Of a DNA stretch of 64,000 nt, positions 57,599-64,000 are shown piece after piece. The DNA is from a bacterium (GTDB lineage Bacteria; UBA8248), in the NCBI GenBank assembly GCA_022825065.1, contig JAJDYR010000032.1:1-64000 (forward strand), written 5' to 3'. The position numbers and the translations under genes are program-made. Each line of letters starts with the position of its first letter. Positions within the stretch are counted from its first letter, which is position 1. The notes under the pieces were generated by a model. That model made no database searches. It was not told where the DNA came from and was given only the letters and a program-made list of their open reading frames with translations.

Positions 57599-58927
57599 AT
57601 GCTGAACATAAAACCTCCCGATGCGGCGATTCGGATCATCCGGGCGCTTGAGGCCTCGGGCCACCGGGCGCTCCTGGCGGGCGGATGCGTGCGCGACGCC
57701 CTGCTCGGCCATGAACCGAAGGACTGGGACATCGCCACCGACGCGGCGCCCGAAGCCGTTCAGGGCCTTTTCCCGAAAACCGTCGCGGTGGGAGCGCAGT
57801 TCGGCGTGGTGCTCGTGCGGGTGGGCGGCCAGGAGTTCGAGGTGGCCCGGTTCCGCGAAGACGGCCCCTACGGCGACGGGAGGCACCCCGACTCGGTTCG
57901 TCCCTCCGACGAGAAAGGCGACGCGAGGCGGCGCGATTTCACCATCAACGGGATGTTTTACGACGTATCGAACGACCAACTCCTCGACTACGTGGGCGGC
58001 CGGCGCGACCTGGACGAGGGAATCATCCGGGCCATCGGCGAGCCGGACTCGAGGTTCCGCGAGGACCATCTGCGCATGATGCGGGCGGTCCGCTTCTCGG
58101 CGAGGTTCGGCTTTGCGATCGAGGCGGCGACCGCCTCGTCCATCGAGGCCCATGCGGAACTCATCGGGAAAATCAGCCCCGAGAGGATCCGCGACGAACT
58201 GACGATCATCCTGACCCAGGCGAATTCCGATATCGCCTTCGCCGCCCTGGATTCCACGGGCCTGCTGGGACACGTCCTGCCCGAAGTCGCCGCCATGCGC
58301 GGCGTGGCCCAGCCGCCTGAATTCCACCCCGAAGGCGACGTGTGGACGCACGTGCTCGCCATGCTGCGCATCAAGAAACGCTCCGCCTCGCCGACGCTCG
58401 CCTGGGGCATACTCCTCCACGACGTCGGGAAGCCGCCGACGTATACAGAAACCGACAGGATCCGCTTCAACGGGCACGACAAGGCCGGCGCGGCGATGAG
58501 CGACGCCATCTGCGCGAGGCTCCGCATGCCGAAGGCGCGCGCGGCGAGAATCCGCGAACTCGTCGCCAACCACATGCGCTTCATGCACGTGGAGAAGATG
58601 CGCGAGGCCCGCTTGAAGCGCTTCCTGCGCGAGCCGTATTTCGAAGAGTTGCTCGAACTCCACCGGGTCGACTGCCTCGCCAGCCACGGGAACCTGAGGA
58701 CCCATGAGTTCTGCACGCGGAAACTCGGGGAAATCCGCGAGGAGGCCCTGCGTCCGCCGCGCCTGCTCGACGGCCGCGACCTCATGGCGATGGGCTACCC
58801 GGCAGGCCCCAAACTCGGCGAAATCCTCTTCGCGCTCGAGGACGAACAGCTCGAGGGGCGCATCTCCACCGGGGAGGAGGCCCGGGAGTTCGCCCGGCGC
58901 CATTACCCGCTTCCGGGGGGTTGTTGA
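57599..58927 (+). CDS. CCA-adding tRNA nucleotidyltransferase/poly(A) polymerase family
   Basis: ATG 57599 gives 442 residues; 23 codons of open frame upstream lack a ribosome-binding site. The class II nucleotidyltransferase head is complete: ALLAGGCVRDALLG, then KDWDIATDA (the metal-binding DxD), RRRDFTINGMFYD, and EDHLRMMRAVRFSARFGF. An HD-like region has GILLHDVGKPPTY and HDKAG. It adds CCA to tRNA 3' ends or, in some species, only part of it. The HD segment is found in a subset of bacterial CCA enzymes. Confidence 0.93.
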   Translation: MLNIKPPDAAIRIIRALEASGHRALLAGGCVRDALLGHEPKDWDIATDAAPEAVQGLFPKTVAVGAQFGVVLVRVGGQEFEVARFREDGPYGDGRHPDSVRPSDEKGDARRRDFTINGMFYDVSNDQLLDYVGGRRDLDEGIIRAIGEPDSRFREDHLRMMRAVRFSARFGFAIEAATASSIEAHAELIGKISPERIRDELTIILTQANSDIAFAALDSTGLLGHVLPEVAAMRGVAQPPEFHPEGDVWTHVLAMLRIKKRSASPTLAWGILLHDVGKPPTYTETDRIRFNGHDKAGAAMSDAICARLRMPKARAARIRELVANHMRFMHVEKMREARLKRFLREPYFEELLELHRVDCLASHGNLRTHEFCTRKLGEIREEALRPPRLLDGRDLMAMGYPAGPKLGEILFALEDEQLEGRISTGEEAREFARRHYPLPGGC

Positions 58928-59347
58928 GAGAGTCTCCCGATGCGGGATTGTGGTTGCGCGCACGCTTTTGAAGTTCACTCCCCCCTTGATAGGGGATAAA
59001 GGCAACCCCCCCTACCCCCCCTTGTCAGGGGGGTATAAAAAGGCCTCGCCCCCCGCCGCCGGTGGAGGGGTTTTGATTTTTCTTGCCCCCCTGACAAGGG
59101 GGGGGGTAGGGGGGGTTGGTTTTATGGGGTTTCCCTTTCAAGGTGGTTGGTTTTCCGGGCGAGAGGGCATCCTTCGATACGTCCCTCGACAAGCTCAGGA
59201 CTACTCAGGAGGAGGCGGAGAGGGCTTTCCCGACACCCCCCACCCGTGGGGGCTCGATTGATCCGCGCGGCCATACGCTCTAGGATGGCCTGAACCGCTT
59301 TCGCCCTCCCCCGACGCCGGGTGCCCCCTATGGCTCCGATATCCATC
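58928..59347. other. Intergenic region before the second pyrR
   Basis: It holds MITE-like copy E and a CCCCCAC-type hairpin near 59237-59252 without a T-run. No PyrR-binding consensus or attenuator like that of the main pyr operon was found here. No gene is seen. Confidence 0.5.
59004..59117. repeat. MITE-like palindromic repeat, family 1, copy E (inverted)
   Basis: The terminal arms are as in the other copies, but the interior runs in the opposite direction: GGGGTTTTGATTTTTCTTGCC now lies at the right end. This shows the family inserts in both orientations. Confidence 0.88.
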
Positions 59348-59860
59348 ATGACGGCGACCGAGCTCGAACGCTCGCTCAGGAGGATCGCCTCCGAGATGAC
59401 CGAGGCGTGCGCCGCGCCGGAAATCGCGCTCATCGGCGTGCTCACGCGCGGCGAACCCCTCGCGCGTCGGCTGGCCGGGCACATCGAGGAGCTCGAAGGC
59501 GTCTCGCCTCCCCTGGGCGCGCTCGACATCGGCGTCCACCGCGACGACGGCGGCCATCCCACCGAGGGGCGCGGCTTCGAGCCCACCCTCATCGATTTCG
59601 ACCTCACGGACCGCCGCGTGTTCCTCGTCGACGACGTCTTCTTCACGGGCAGGACGGCCCGCGCGGCCATCGACGCCCTGATGGAGCTCGGACGCCCGCG
59701 CAAGATCTGGCTCGCCGCCCTCATCGACCGCGGCCACAGGGAGCTCCCCTTCCGGCCCGACTTCATCGGCAAGAACGTGCCCACCTCGCTCGCCGAGCAC
59801 ATCCAGGTGCGCGTGCGCGAGGTGGACGGCGAGGACGGCGTCTGGCTGCTGAAGCGCTGA
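59348..59860 (+). CDS. Second PyrR-like phosphoribosyltransferase
   Basis: ATG 59348 gives 170 residues; ATG 59321 is an alternative. It has the PRPP loop VFLVDDVFFTGRTARAAIDA and the PyrR tail RELPFRPDFIGKNVP. Compared with the PyrR at 21144 it is clearly homologous but diverged. It stands alone after the CCA enzyme and away from the pyr genes. It may be a uracil phosphoribosyltransferase, a second RNA-binding regulator or a cross-talking paralogue. Confidence 0.88.
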   Translation: MTATELERSLRRIASEMTEACAAPEIALIGVLTRGEPLARRLAGHIEELEGVSPPLGALDIGVHRDDGGHPTEGRGFEPTLIDFDLTDRRVFLVDDVFFTGRTARAAIDALMELGRPRKIWLAALIDRGHRELPFRPDFIGKNVPTSLAEHIQVRVREVDGEDGVWLLKR

Positions 59861-60278
59861 TCCCCGTGCGGGGAATTTTCGGGGAAATGCGGGCAGATGC
59901 GGTGTCCAGAAAAACTTTTTTTATTCGATAAATTTCGGTAAATAATTCATTTTCTGCTTTACGTTATCCCGGTAACCGGCTGAATAAAAGCGATATACCG
60001 TTTCAAGTCCATTTCGGTAAATTTCCGGAAATTTATCGAAAAACCCCGTGAATTTATCGATATTCATGACAATGATTAATCTGATTTTATCGATATTTAC
60101 GGGAAATATCATTACTTTCATTTCCGCCTCGCTCCCGTATCCGTGCGCGCCGCCTCCGGCGGGAAAAAGCCCCCCGGGGAGGCGCTGCCGGAATATCTTC
60201 GTGATGGTTCTGTAGCAGGACAGGCCCCTCCTCGGGGTAGTCCTGCCCTCCGTGGTTGTCCGGGGACCGAGAAAAACC

Positions 60279-60457
60279 AACCCCCCCTACCCCCCCTTGT
60301 CAGGGGGGCAAGAAAAATCAAAACCCCCTCAGCCCGGTGAAAGCGCATCGCCTTTTCATACCCCCCTTGTCGGAGGGACAAGAAAGAGCAAAACCCCTTC
60401 CACCGCGGCGGGTGCCGCCTTTTCATACCCCCCTGACAAGGGGGGGTAGGGGGGGTT
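60279..60457. repeat. MITE-like palindromic repeat, family 1, copy F (compound)
   Basis: The outer arms are canonical, but the 179-bp element contains two interiors in tandem (AAGAAAAATCAAAACCCC and AAGAAAGAGCAAAACCCC) joined by a decayed inner arm. It looks like one copy inserted into, or recombined with, another. Confidence 0.85.
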
Positions 60458-60984
60458 GCTTTTGTCCCCTGACAAGAAGGGTTTTCCAACAACCCCCATG
60501 CTGGAGCGTTCGCCGGCCGGGAAAGAGCGGCGCCTGCGTTCGCGGTCCGCCCGCCCCGCCGCTGCGGGGGGTCTGGCCGCTCCGCCACCATACACCGGCC
60601 CGCGCCGGGGCGATGACGCCAAATGCGGGCAATTGCGCGGCGAAACCGGCGGATGCGGGGGGCGGGACAAATATATTCCCGTATCGCCAGGACGTAACCG
60701 TAGCGGACAGGCCCCTGCGCCTGTCCGGGGAGCGAAAAAAACCACCCCCCTACCCCCTTTGACAGGGGAATAAAAAAGAAAAAACCCCTGATAAGGGGGT
60801 GTTGAAAAGCATTGATTTCATAATTCCCCATATTTTCCCGTATGAAGCCGACCGGGAGAGGGGTGCTGTAGCGGACAGGCCCCTGTGCCTGTCCGGGGTC
60901 GCGGCCTGTCCGCCACGCAACGGGATTCTATTCCCGCATCTGCAGGGACAGGCCCCTGCACCTGTCCGGGGACCGAGAAAAACC

Positions 60985-61129
60985 AACCCCCCCTACCCCC
61001 CCTTGACAGGGGGGTATAAAAGAACAAAAGCCCCCCTGACAGGGGAATACAAAAAGGCGATGCGCCCTCGCCGGGCTGAGGGGGGTTTGCTTTTTCTTGC
61101 CCCCCTGTCAAGGGGGGGTAGGGGGGGTT
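60985..61129. repeat. MITE-like palindromic repeat, family 1, copy G
   Basis: Canonical outer arms with an inverted, longer interior (145 bp) that contains an extra CCCCCCTGACAGGGG palindrome. GGGGCTGTTGAAAAAG follows at 61144. Confidence 0.87.
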
Positions 61130-61232
61130 ATCGCCCCGGAGAGGGGCTGTTGAAAAAGGCCTGCTTTCATGATTCAGGGTATGGAGCCGACGAAAGAGTA
61201 GACAACATTTTCCCCTTGCAGAGCACCCAACA

Positions 61233-61442
61233 ATCACTCCCCCCTTGAGGGTCGGTCTTTCCTCCTCGGGAAGACCGACGAAGAGCTGAGGGCGTAAGCC
61301 CGAAAGCGATTCGGTGGGGGGTATAATCCGGAATGGCGATAAAACGCAGTCTACCCCCCACCACCTCGGCCTTCGCACAAACCGCTCGGCCTCTGTCGGG
61401 CTTTCCCCTCGGGAAGCCCGACCCCCTCAAGGGGGGAGTGAT
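61233..61442. repeat. MITE-like palindromic repeat, family 2
   Basis: A 210-bp element whose ends, ATCACTCCCCCCTTGAGG and its complement, form imperfect terminal inverted repeats of nearly 50 bp. Each end also has its own small hairpin (GTCGGTCTT/AAGACCGAC and GTCGGGCTT/AAGCCCGAC). In the centre GGTGGGGGGTA pairs with TACCCCCCACC. No coding capacity. Confidence 0.8.
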
Positions 61443-61495
61443 AAAACCTTAAAACGACAATCGCTTCCTCTCCGGTCGCGATTGACCTCACACAA

Positions 61496-61528
61496 AAGAG
61501 GCGGCCCGCTCATCGTGGGCCGCCTCTT
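61496..61528 (-). terminator. Strong hairpin, probable terminator
   Basis: AAGAGGCGGCCC and GGGCCGCCTCTT form a perfect 12-bp stem with a 9-base loop. On the minus strand four T residues follow. It would end transcripts coming from the lipoprotein side. Confidence 0.6.
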
Positions 61529-61617
61529 CGGTTCCATGCGTCCGGGGGGTCAAACGCGACCAATGCGGGAGCGTTTGATTTATTCCCTGCCACACCCTAC
61601 ACAGGGGAATTATATAC

Positions 61618-61821
61618 TTAACTTGATGAGGTTCTTCCTGCCGCCCTGAAATGCAAGTATTTTATTGCGACGGCCAGGTGACTTACTTGGCTTGATGGCT
61701 TCTGAAGTCTCTCGTTTCGAGTTTGAACCAGTTCGTAGAATATGCGGTAGAGGTGGTTTTTATCATAGTGGTCTACCATTCCCATACGATAATAGCGAAG
61801 ACCCTCCAGCCAATCAGGCAT
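61618..61821 (-). CDS. Small hypothetical protein
   Basis: The 67-codon frame has ATG 61821 with GGGAG 7 bases upstream. The product begins MPDWLEGLRYYRMG, is rich in Tyr and His in its first half and basic at its end. I recognise no family. It lies in a lower-GC patch shared with the lipoprotein genes. It could be a real small gene or a fragment of a mobile element. Confidence 0.35.
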   Translation of the reverse strand: MPDWLEGLRYYRMGMVDHYDKNHLYRIFYELVQTRNERLQKPSSQVSHLAVAIKYLHFRAAGRTSSS

Positions 61822-61849
61822 AACTTGCTCCCATAAAACAATAAAGCAG

Positions 61850-61894
61850 TGGCCGGGCCATTGGATGGACTACCCTTTAGATGGCCCGGCCACC
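61850..61894 (-). terminator. Probable terminator of the TbpB-like lipoprotein gene
   Basis: GTGGCCGGGCCAT and ATGGCCCGGCCAC form a perfect 13-bp stem around a 19-base loop, only 8 bases after the lipoprotein stop codon. The following minus-strand bases TGCTTTATTGTTTT are T-rich rather than a clean T-run. Confidence 0.6.
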
Positions 61895-61902
61895 ATGTTT
61901 GT

Positions 61903-62892
61903 CTATTCGGCCTTCTTTGCTCCGAATGCGCCTACCAGTGTTAGGGCTGGAGTCGATGCTGTTACGGCTCGGCTTCCGGTCATAAGTCCGCCTATTTCCT
62001 CTGCCGCAGGGCCGTAGAAGTGGCCATTCATATCACCGCTGAAACCTCTGACGGTTTCCCTGGGGATACTGTTCGGGTTTGTGTCAACGCCCATCCAATC
62101 TGCGGCAAACCCGTTTGGTGATATCTTTCCGTTCGATATTTCAATGGTGTTTGTATCGGCCAGGCGCATATAATCGGCAGCATCCGGCCATTCTATGTGA
62201 ACGGCTTCTATTCTTCCGGTCAATTCGCCGTCATCAAAATTCACATTCAATGTCATGGATTCGTCCAAGCTTCGGATGCGTGTTCTGCCGGTGCTGCTGC
62301 TTGGATTGTCATTATCCCATGCGTCTGAACGCATAAGCCCGATATAAGTGGCACTGCCTGTGACGGGCATGTTCTCAGGCATGGTGTTCACACCATGCGC
62401 GGCGAATCCCCAATGGCTGTCTGGTCCTGCTTCTGGCCCTATGAGCCAACCATTAACGTCGAGATAATCCAGAGAGTCGAACTGGCGATAATTGATTAGC
62501 CCATGAAACACACCGCCTGCTCGTATGCTATACAAGGAATTTGAATCATTGAAATCATCTGGCGTGAAAGTAACATCTGCTTCCGTTCCGTCTACCACAT
62601 AAACGACCCGAATACCGCCGTGGCCATCACGTACGATGGTTTTAATTGAAGCTGATCCCGGTGCAGATGGGGTAGTTGTTGAATTGGCTGAATCTCGGTA
62701 AACTGAGGTCGTTATGGGCGTGAACTCCTCAGTGCTCATATTCACGCCGACAACCTCTGGCGGTGGGTCTGGCATCATCACGGGAGGCGGTTGTTCTTCC
62801 TCCATTGCGGCTCTGCCACCACCGCCACATCCAGCCAGTGCAAAACCGACTGCGATCATTGTAACCAGTAAAGTGTTTTTGAGTATGTTCAT
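61903..62892 (-). CDS. TbpB-like lipoprotein
   Basis: The 329-residue protein with ATG 62892 behind AAGGAGACAGGC has a signal peptide with lipobox FALAGCGGGG (Cys about 22) and a Pro-rich linker. The barrel-type domain shows TGSATYIGLMRSD, LNVNFDDGELTGRI and, near the C-terminus, MNGHFYGPAAEEIGGLMTGS and GAFGAKKAE, which are hallmark endings of the transferrin-binding-protein-like lipoprotein family. It is exported and lipidated; the ligand is unknown. It is related to the proteins at 3178 and 63791. Confidence 0.85.
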   Translation of the reverse strand: MNILKNTLLVTMIAVGFALAGCGGGGRAAMEEEQPPPVMMPDPPPEVVGVNMSTEEFTPITTSVYRDSANSTTTPSAPGSASIKTIVRDGHGGIRVVYVVDGTEADVTFTPDDFNDSNSLYSIRAGGVFHGLINYRQFDSLDYLDVNGWLIGPEAGPDSHWGFAAHGVNTMPENMPVTGSATYIGLMRSDAWDNDNPSSSTGRTRIRSLDESMTLNVNFDDGELTGRIEAVHIEWPDAADYMRLADTNTIEISNGKISPNGFAADWMGVDTNPNSIPRETVRGFSGDMNGHFYGPAAEEIGGLMTGSRAVTASTPALTLVGAFGAKKAE

Positions 62893-63049
62893 GCCTGTCT
62901 CCTTTTGAAAAAACTGAGTAAACTTACCGACATTTTCCTGGAGGTGGAGCCGCCAGCTTCAACAAGCTCAATGGGCATAGGTCTTACATCTCCAACTCTC
63001 ACAACCACTGCGTTCTTCCTGTCCATCGGGCGCGTTCTATGTTATTTGC

Positions 63050-63391
63050 CTATTTCAATTCATAAGTTGTCCGGCCTATCTTCACCGTTCCGTCGCCAAA
63101 CACGACATCCTGGCATTTATCAGAGTAGTCCCTATTCGCTATAGTCAAAGACCTGCAATACCTATCATTCTTAAACCACCAATTTCCGCTCATCTCTCTG
63201 CTCTTGTAACTGCCGGAGTATGAGCCATCGGCATTGAATAAAACCTCTGACTCTTTAGAGGTCAGTTTCTTTCCGACAATCTTTGCGCGGAACTCTGCCT
63301 CGTTTTTCAGCATTCTGTTGGCCGCTTCGACTTGAACGGAAAAAGCCAAAAGAACCAGCGCACCGGCAACCGCAATAGTTTGCTTAAACAT
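63050..63391 (-). CDS. Small exported hypothetical protein
   Basis: ATG 63391 with GGGAGA upstream gives 113 residues with an obvious signal peptide (MFKQTIAVAGALVLLAFSVQ, cut near EAA). The mature part is beta-rich, with EVLFNADGSYSGSY, SGNWWFKNDRYC and one further Cys (DKCQDVVFGDG) that could pair with it. The pattern 'G-x-W-x(5)-YC' resembles small periplasmic proteins of unknown function. It is placed between two TbpB-like lipoprotein genes on the same strand. Confidence 0.6.
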   Translation of the reverse strand: MFKQTIAVAGALVLLAFSVQVEAANRMLKNEAEFRAKIVGKKLTSKESEVLFNADGSYSGSYKSREMSGNWWFKNDRYCRSLTIANRDYSDKCQDVVFGDGTVKIGRTTYELK

Positions 63392-63790
63392 CTCTTGTCT
63401 CCCTTGTAGTATGTTTAAGATTGGAGTTAGATGGAGAGGCCCGGCGAGCGAAGGCAATGATCTTGCTTGGCGGTGTTTCTACAGGACATTTTGCATTAGG
63501 CTATCAAGTAACTTGTCAGAATTCTCCCTTTGGAGGCAGAGCAGTTAAGTATATAATGCCCCTACAGGGCTAGCTGGGGGTTACTCATTATTCCCGTCCC
63601 AAACCGAGAGGACTCAAACTCTGTAGCATGGGCCGGTACAATTTGCTCCCGACGATGTAGAGCAACCAATGAGTAACCCCCAAAGGTCACGCGTCCCTTC
63701 CCGGCAACCTGCCCTTTTCTGTTTCCGACTTGCTTGTCAGGCCCGCCCCGGCCCCGGGGTCAGGCCCGAGGCCAAAGGCGTCTTTCCCCG
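63392..63790. other. Intergenic region with a long inverted repeat
   Basis: No gene is seen. The central part is the inverted repeat at 63575-63682. Confidence 0.5.
63575..63682. repeat. 15-bp inverted repeat spanning 108 bp
   Basis: TGGGGGTTACTCATT (63575-63589) and AATGAGTAACCCCCA (63668-63682) are exact complements. The 78 bases between them show no strong internal pairing or coding frame. It could be a small MITE, a solo insertion-sequence end pair or the closing stem of a structured RNA. Confidence 0.7.
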
Positions 63791-64000
63791 TTATCTGTGC
63801 GCTCCGAACGATCCGATGAAGGCGGCTTCATCCGCCGGATTGCTTTTCTGGATAACCTGAAAGGTGCCGGCGACCGAACCGGGGACCTCGGGCGAGTACG
63901 TTGTCGTAATTGTTGTTTGTATATCGGCCGGATTGTCTCTATTCGTTACCGTCTCTTGGGTCCTTGTATATCTCATTCCGAAAAACTGGCCCCTCCACCC
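63791..64000 (-). CDS. TbpB-like lipoprotein, C-terminal part, cut by window edge
   Basis: The frame is open from the right edge; about 69 residues are visible. It begins GWRGQFFGMRYTR and ends EVPGSVAGTFQVI then AAFIGSFGAHR, the classic C-terminal end of the TbpB-like family (WxGQFFG ... aFxGsFGA). The signal peptide and most of the protein lie beyond the window. It is the third member of this family seen here. Confidence 0.72.
   Translation of the reverse strand, partial: GWRGQFFGMRYTRTQETVTNRDNPADIQTTITTTYSPEVPGSVAGTFQVIQKSNPADEAAFIGSFGAHR

Larger units (their letters stand above)
59861..61617. other. Long repeat-filled intergenic region
   Basis: No gene is seen in 1.75 kb. The first 260 bases are AT-rich with repeated TTTATCGATATT-like and GGTAAAT-type words (60000-60110). 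The rest is a mosaic of MITE-like copies F and G, a decayed partial copy near 60740-60800, three GGACAGGCCCCTG...CCTGTCC motifs (about 60709, 60877, 60949), one family-2 palindromic element and a terminator-like hairpin. Confidence 0.65.

Noticed and set aside
59862..59876. Terminator after the second pyrR (CCCCGTGCGGGG then ATTTT)
   Set aside because: The stem is only five pairs and the T-run is short; too weak to list.
63575..63682. 5S rRNA-like RNA with a closing stem
   Set aside because: Length and closing helix fit loosely, but none of the conserved 5S core sequences is present.

Overview
The window is a high-GC stretch of bacterial chromosome, most likely from an uncultured Gram-negative lineage known from metagenomes. 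The Gram-negative reading rests on SurA- and PrsA-like periplasmic foldases, lipoproteins of the TbpB-like type and RodZ. I cannot name the phylum. Palindromic, MITE-like repeats are unusually dense: one family occurs seven times in 64 kb.

1-13 kb is accessory DNA. It holds the 3' part of a MobF relaxase/helicase (TraA-like), a secreted TbpB-like lipoprotein, two PD-(D/E)XK-type nuclease-like genes, and a translationally coupled pair of tyrosine integrases. Then comes a run of intact and broken toxin-antitoxin genes (HigA with a higB tail, a parD tail, ORF6N), bounded by a ~60-bp direct repeat. A DUF3800 gene behind a structured leader/terminator and an ankyrin-repeat gene follow. 13.5-33.7 kb is mostly housekeeping, nearly all on the minus strand. 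It contains a pyrimidine operon pyrR-pyrB-pyrC-carA (carB is separated by a repeat) with a readable PyrR attenuator, then rodZ-mfd-PPIase-surA-rqcP, then an aroF-type DAHP synthase behind a candidate aromatic-rich leader peptide and terminator, and an amidohydrolase.

33.9-46.7 kb is the most interesting part. After a small RelE-like toxin-antitoxin pair, two acyl-CoA dehydrogenases run into a gene whose reading frame is interrupted by one TGA followed by Gly-Ser-Cys. This is a UGSC-family selenoprotein with a SECIS-like hairpin directly downstream of the UGA. Its downstream neighbour is a conserved Cys-containing protein that I infer to be a partner. A TetR regulator with its own palindromic operator separates this operon from a second one: RidA-like, YqeB, MoxR-type AAA ATPase, VWA protein, YqeC, XdhC and ComF. 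YqeB, YqeC and XdhC are accessory proteins of selenium-dependent molybdenum hydroxylases. Two selenium-use traits (selenocysteine in protein and a selenium cofactor) therefore lie within 10 kb, with no SelD, SelA/B or hydroxylase in view.

46.7-50.4 kb is a lower-GC insert encoding two overlapping P-loop (STAND/AAA-like) ATPases behind a promoter that carries a perfect 16-bp palindrome. I propose it as a candidate uncharacterised signalling or defence module. 50.4-59.9 kb returns to metabolism: PdxA, a two-subunit TPP decarboxylase, a HAD dehalogenase, two quinone-reductase-type MDR proteins, a DUF1194 VWA protein with a TPR protein, a CCA-adding enzyme and a second PyrR. 59.9-64 kb is repeat-rich intergenic DNA followed by two more TbpB-like lipoproteins, the last cut by the window edge. 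No rRNA, tRNA or CRISPR array was seen.
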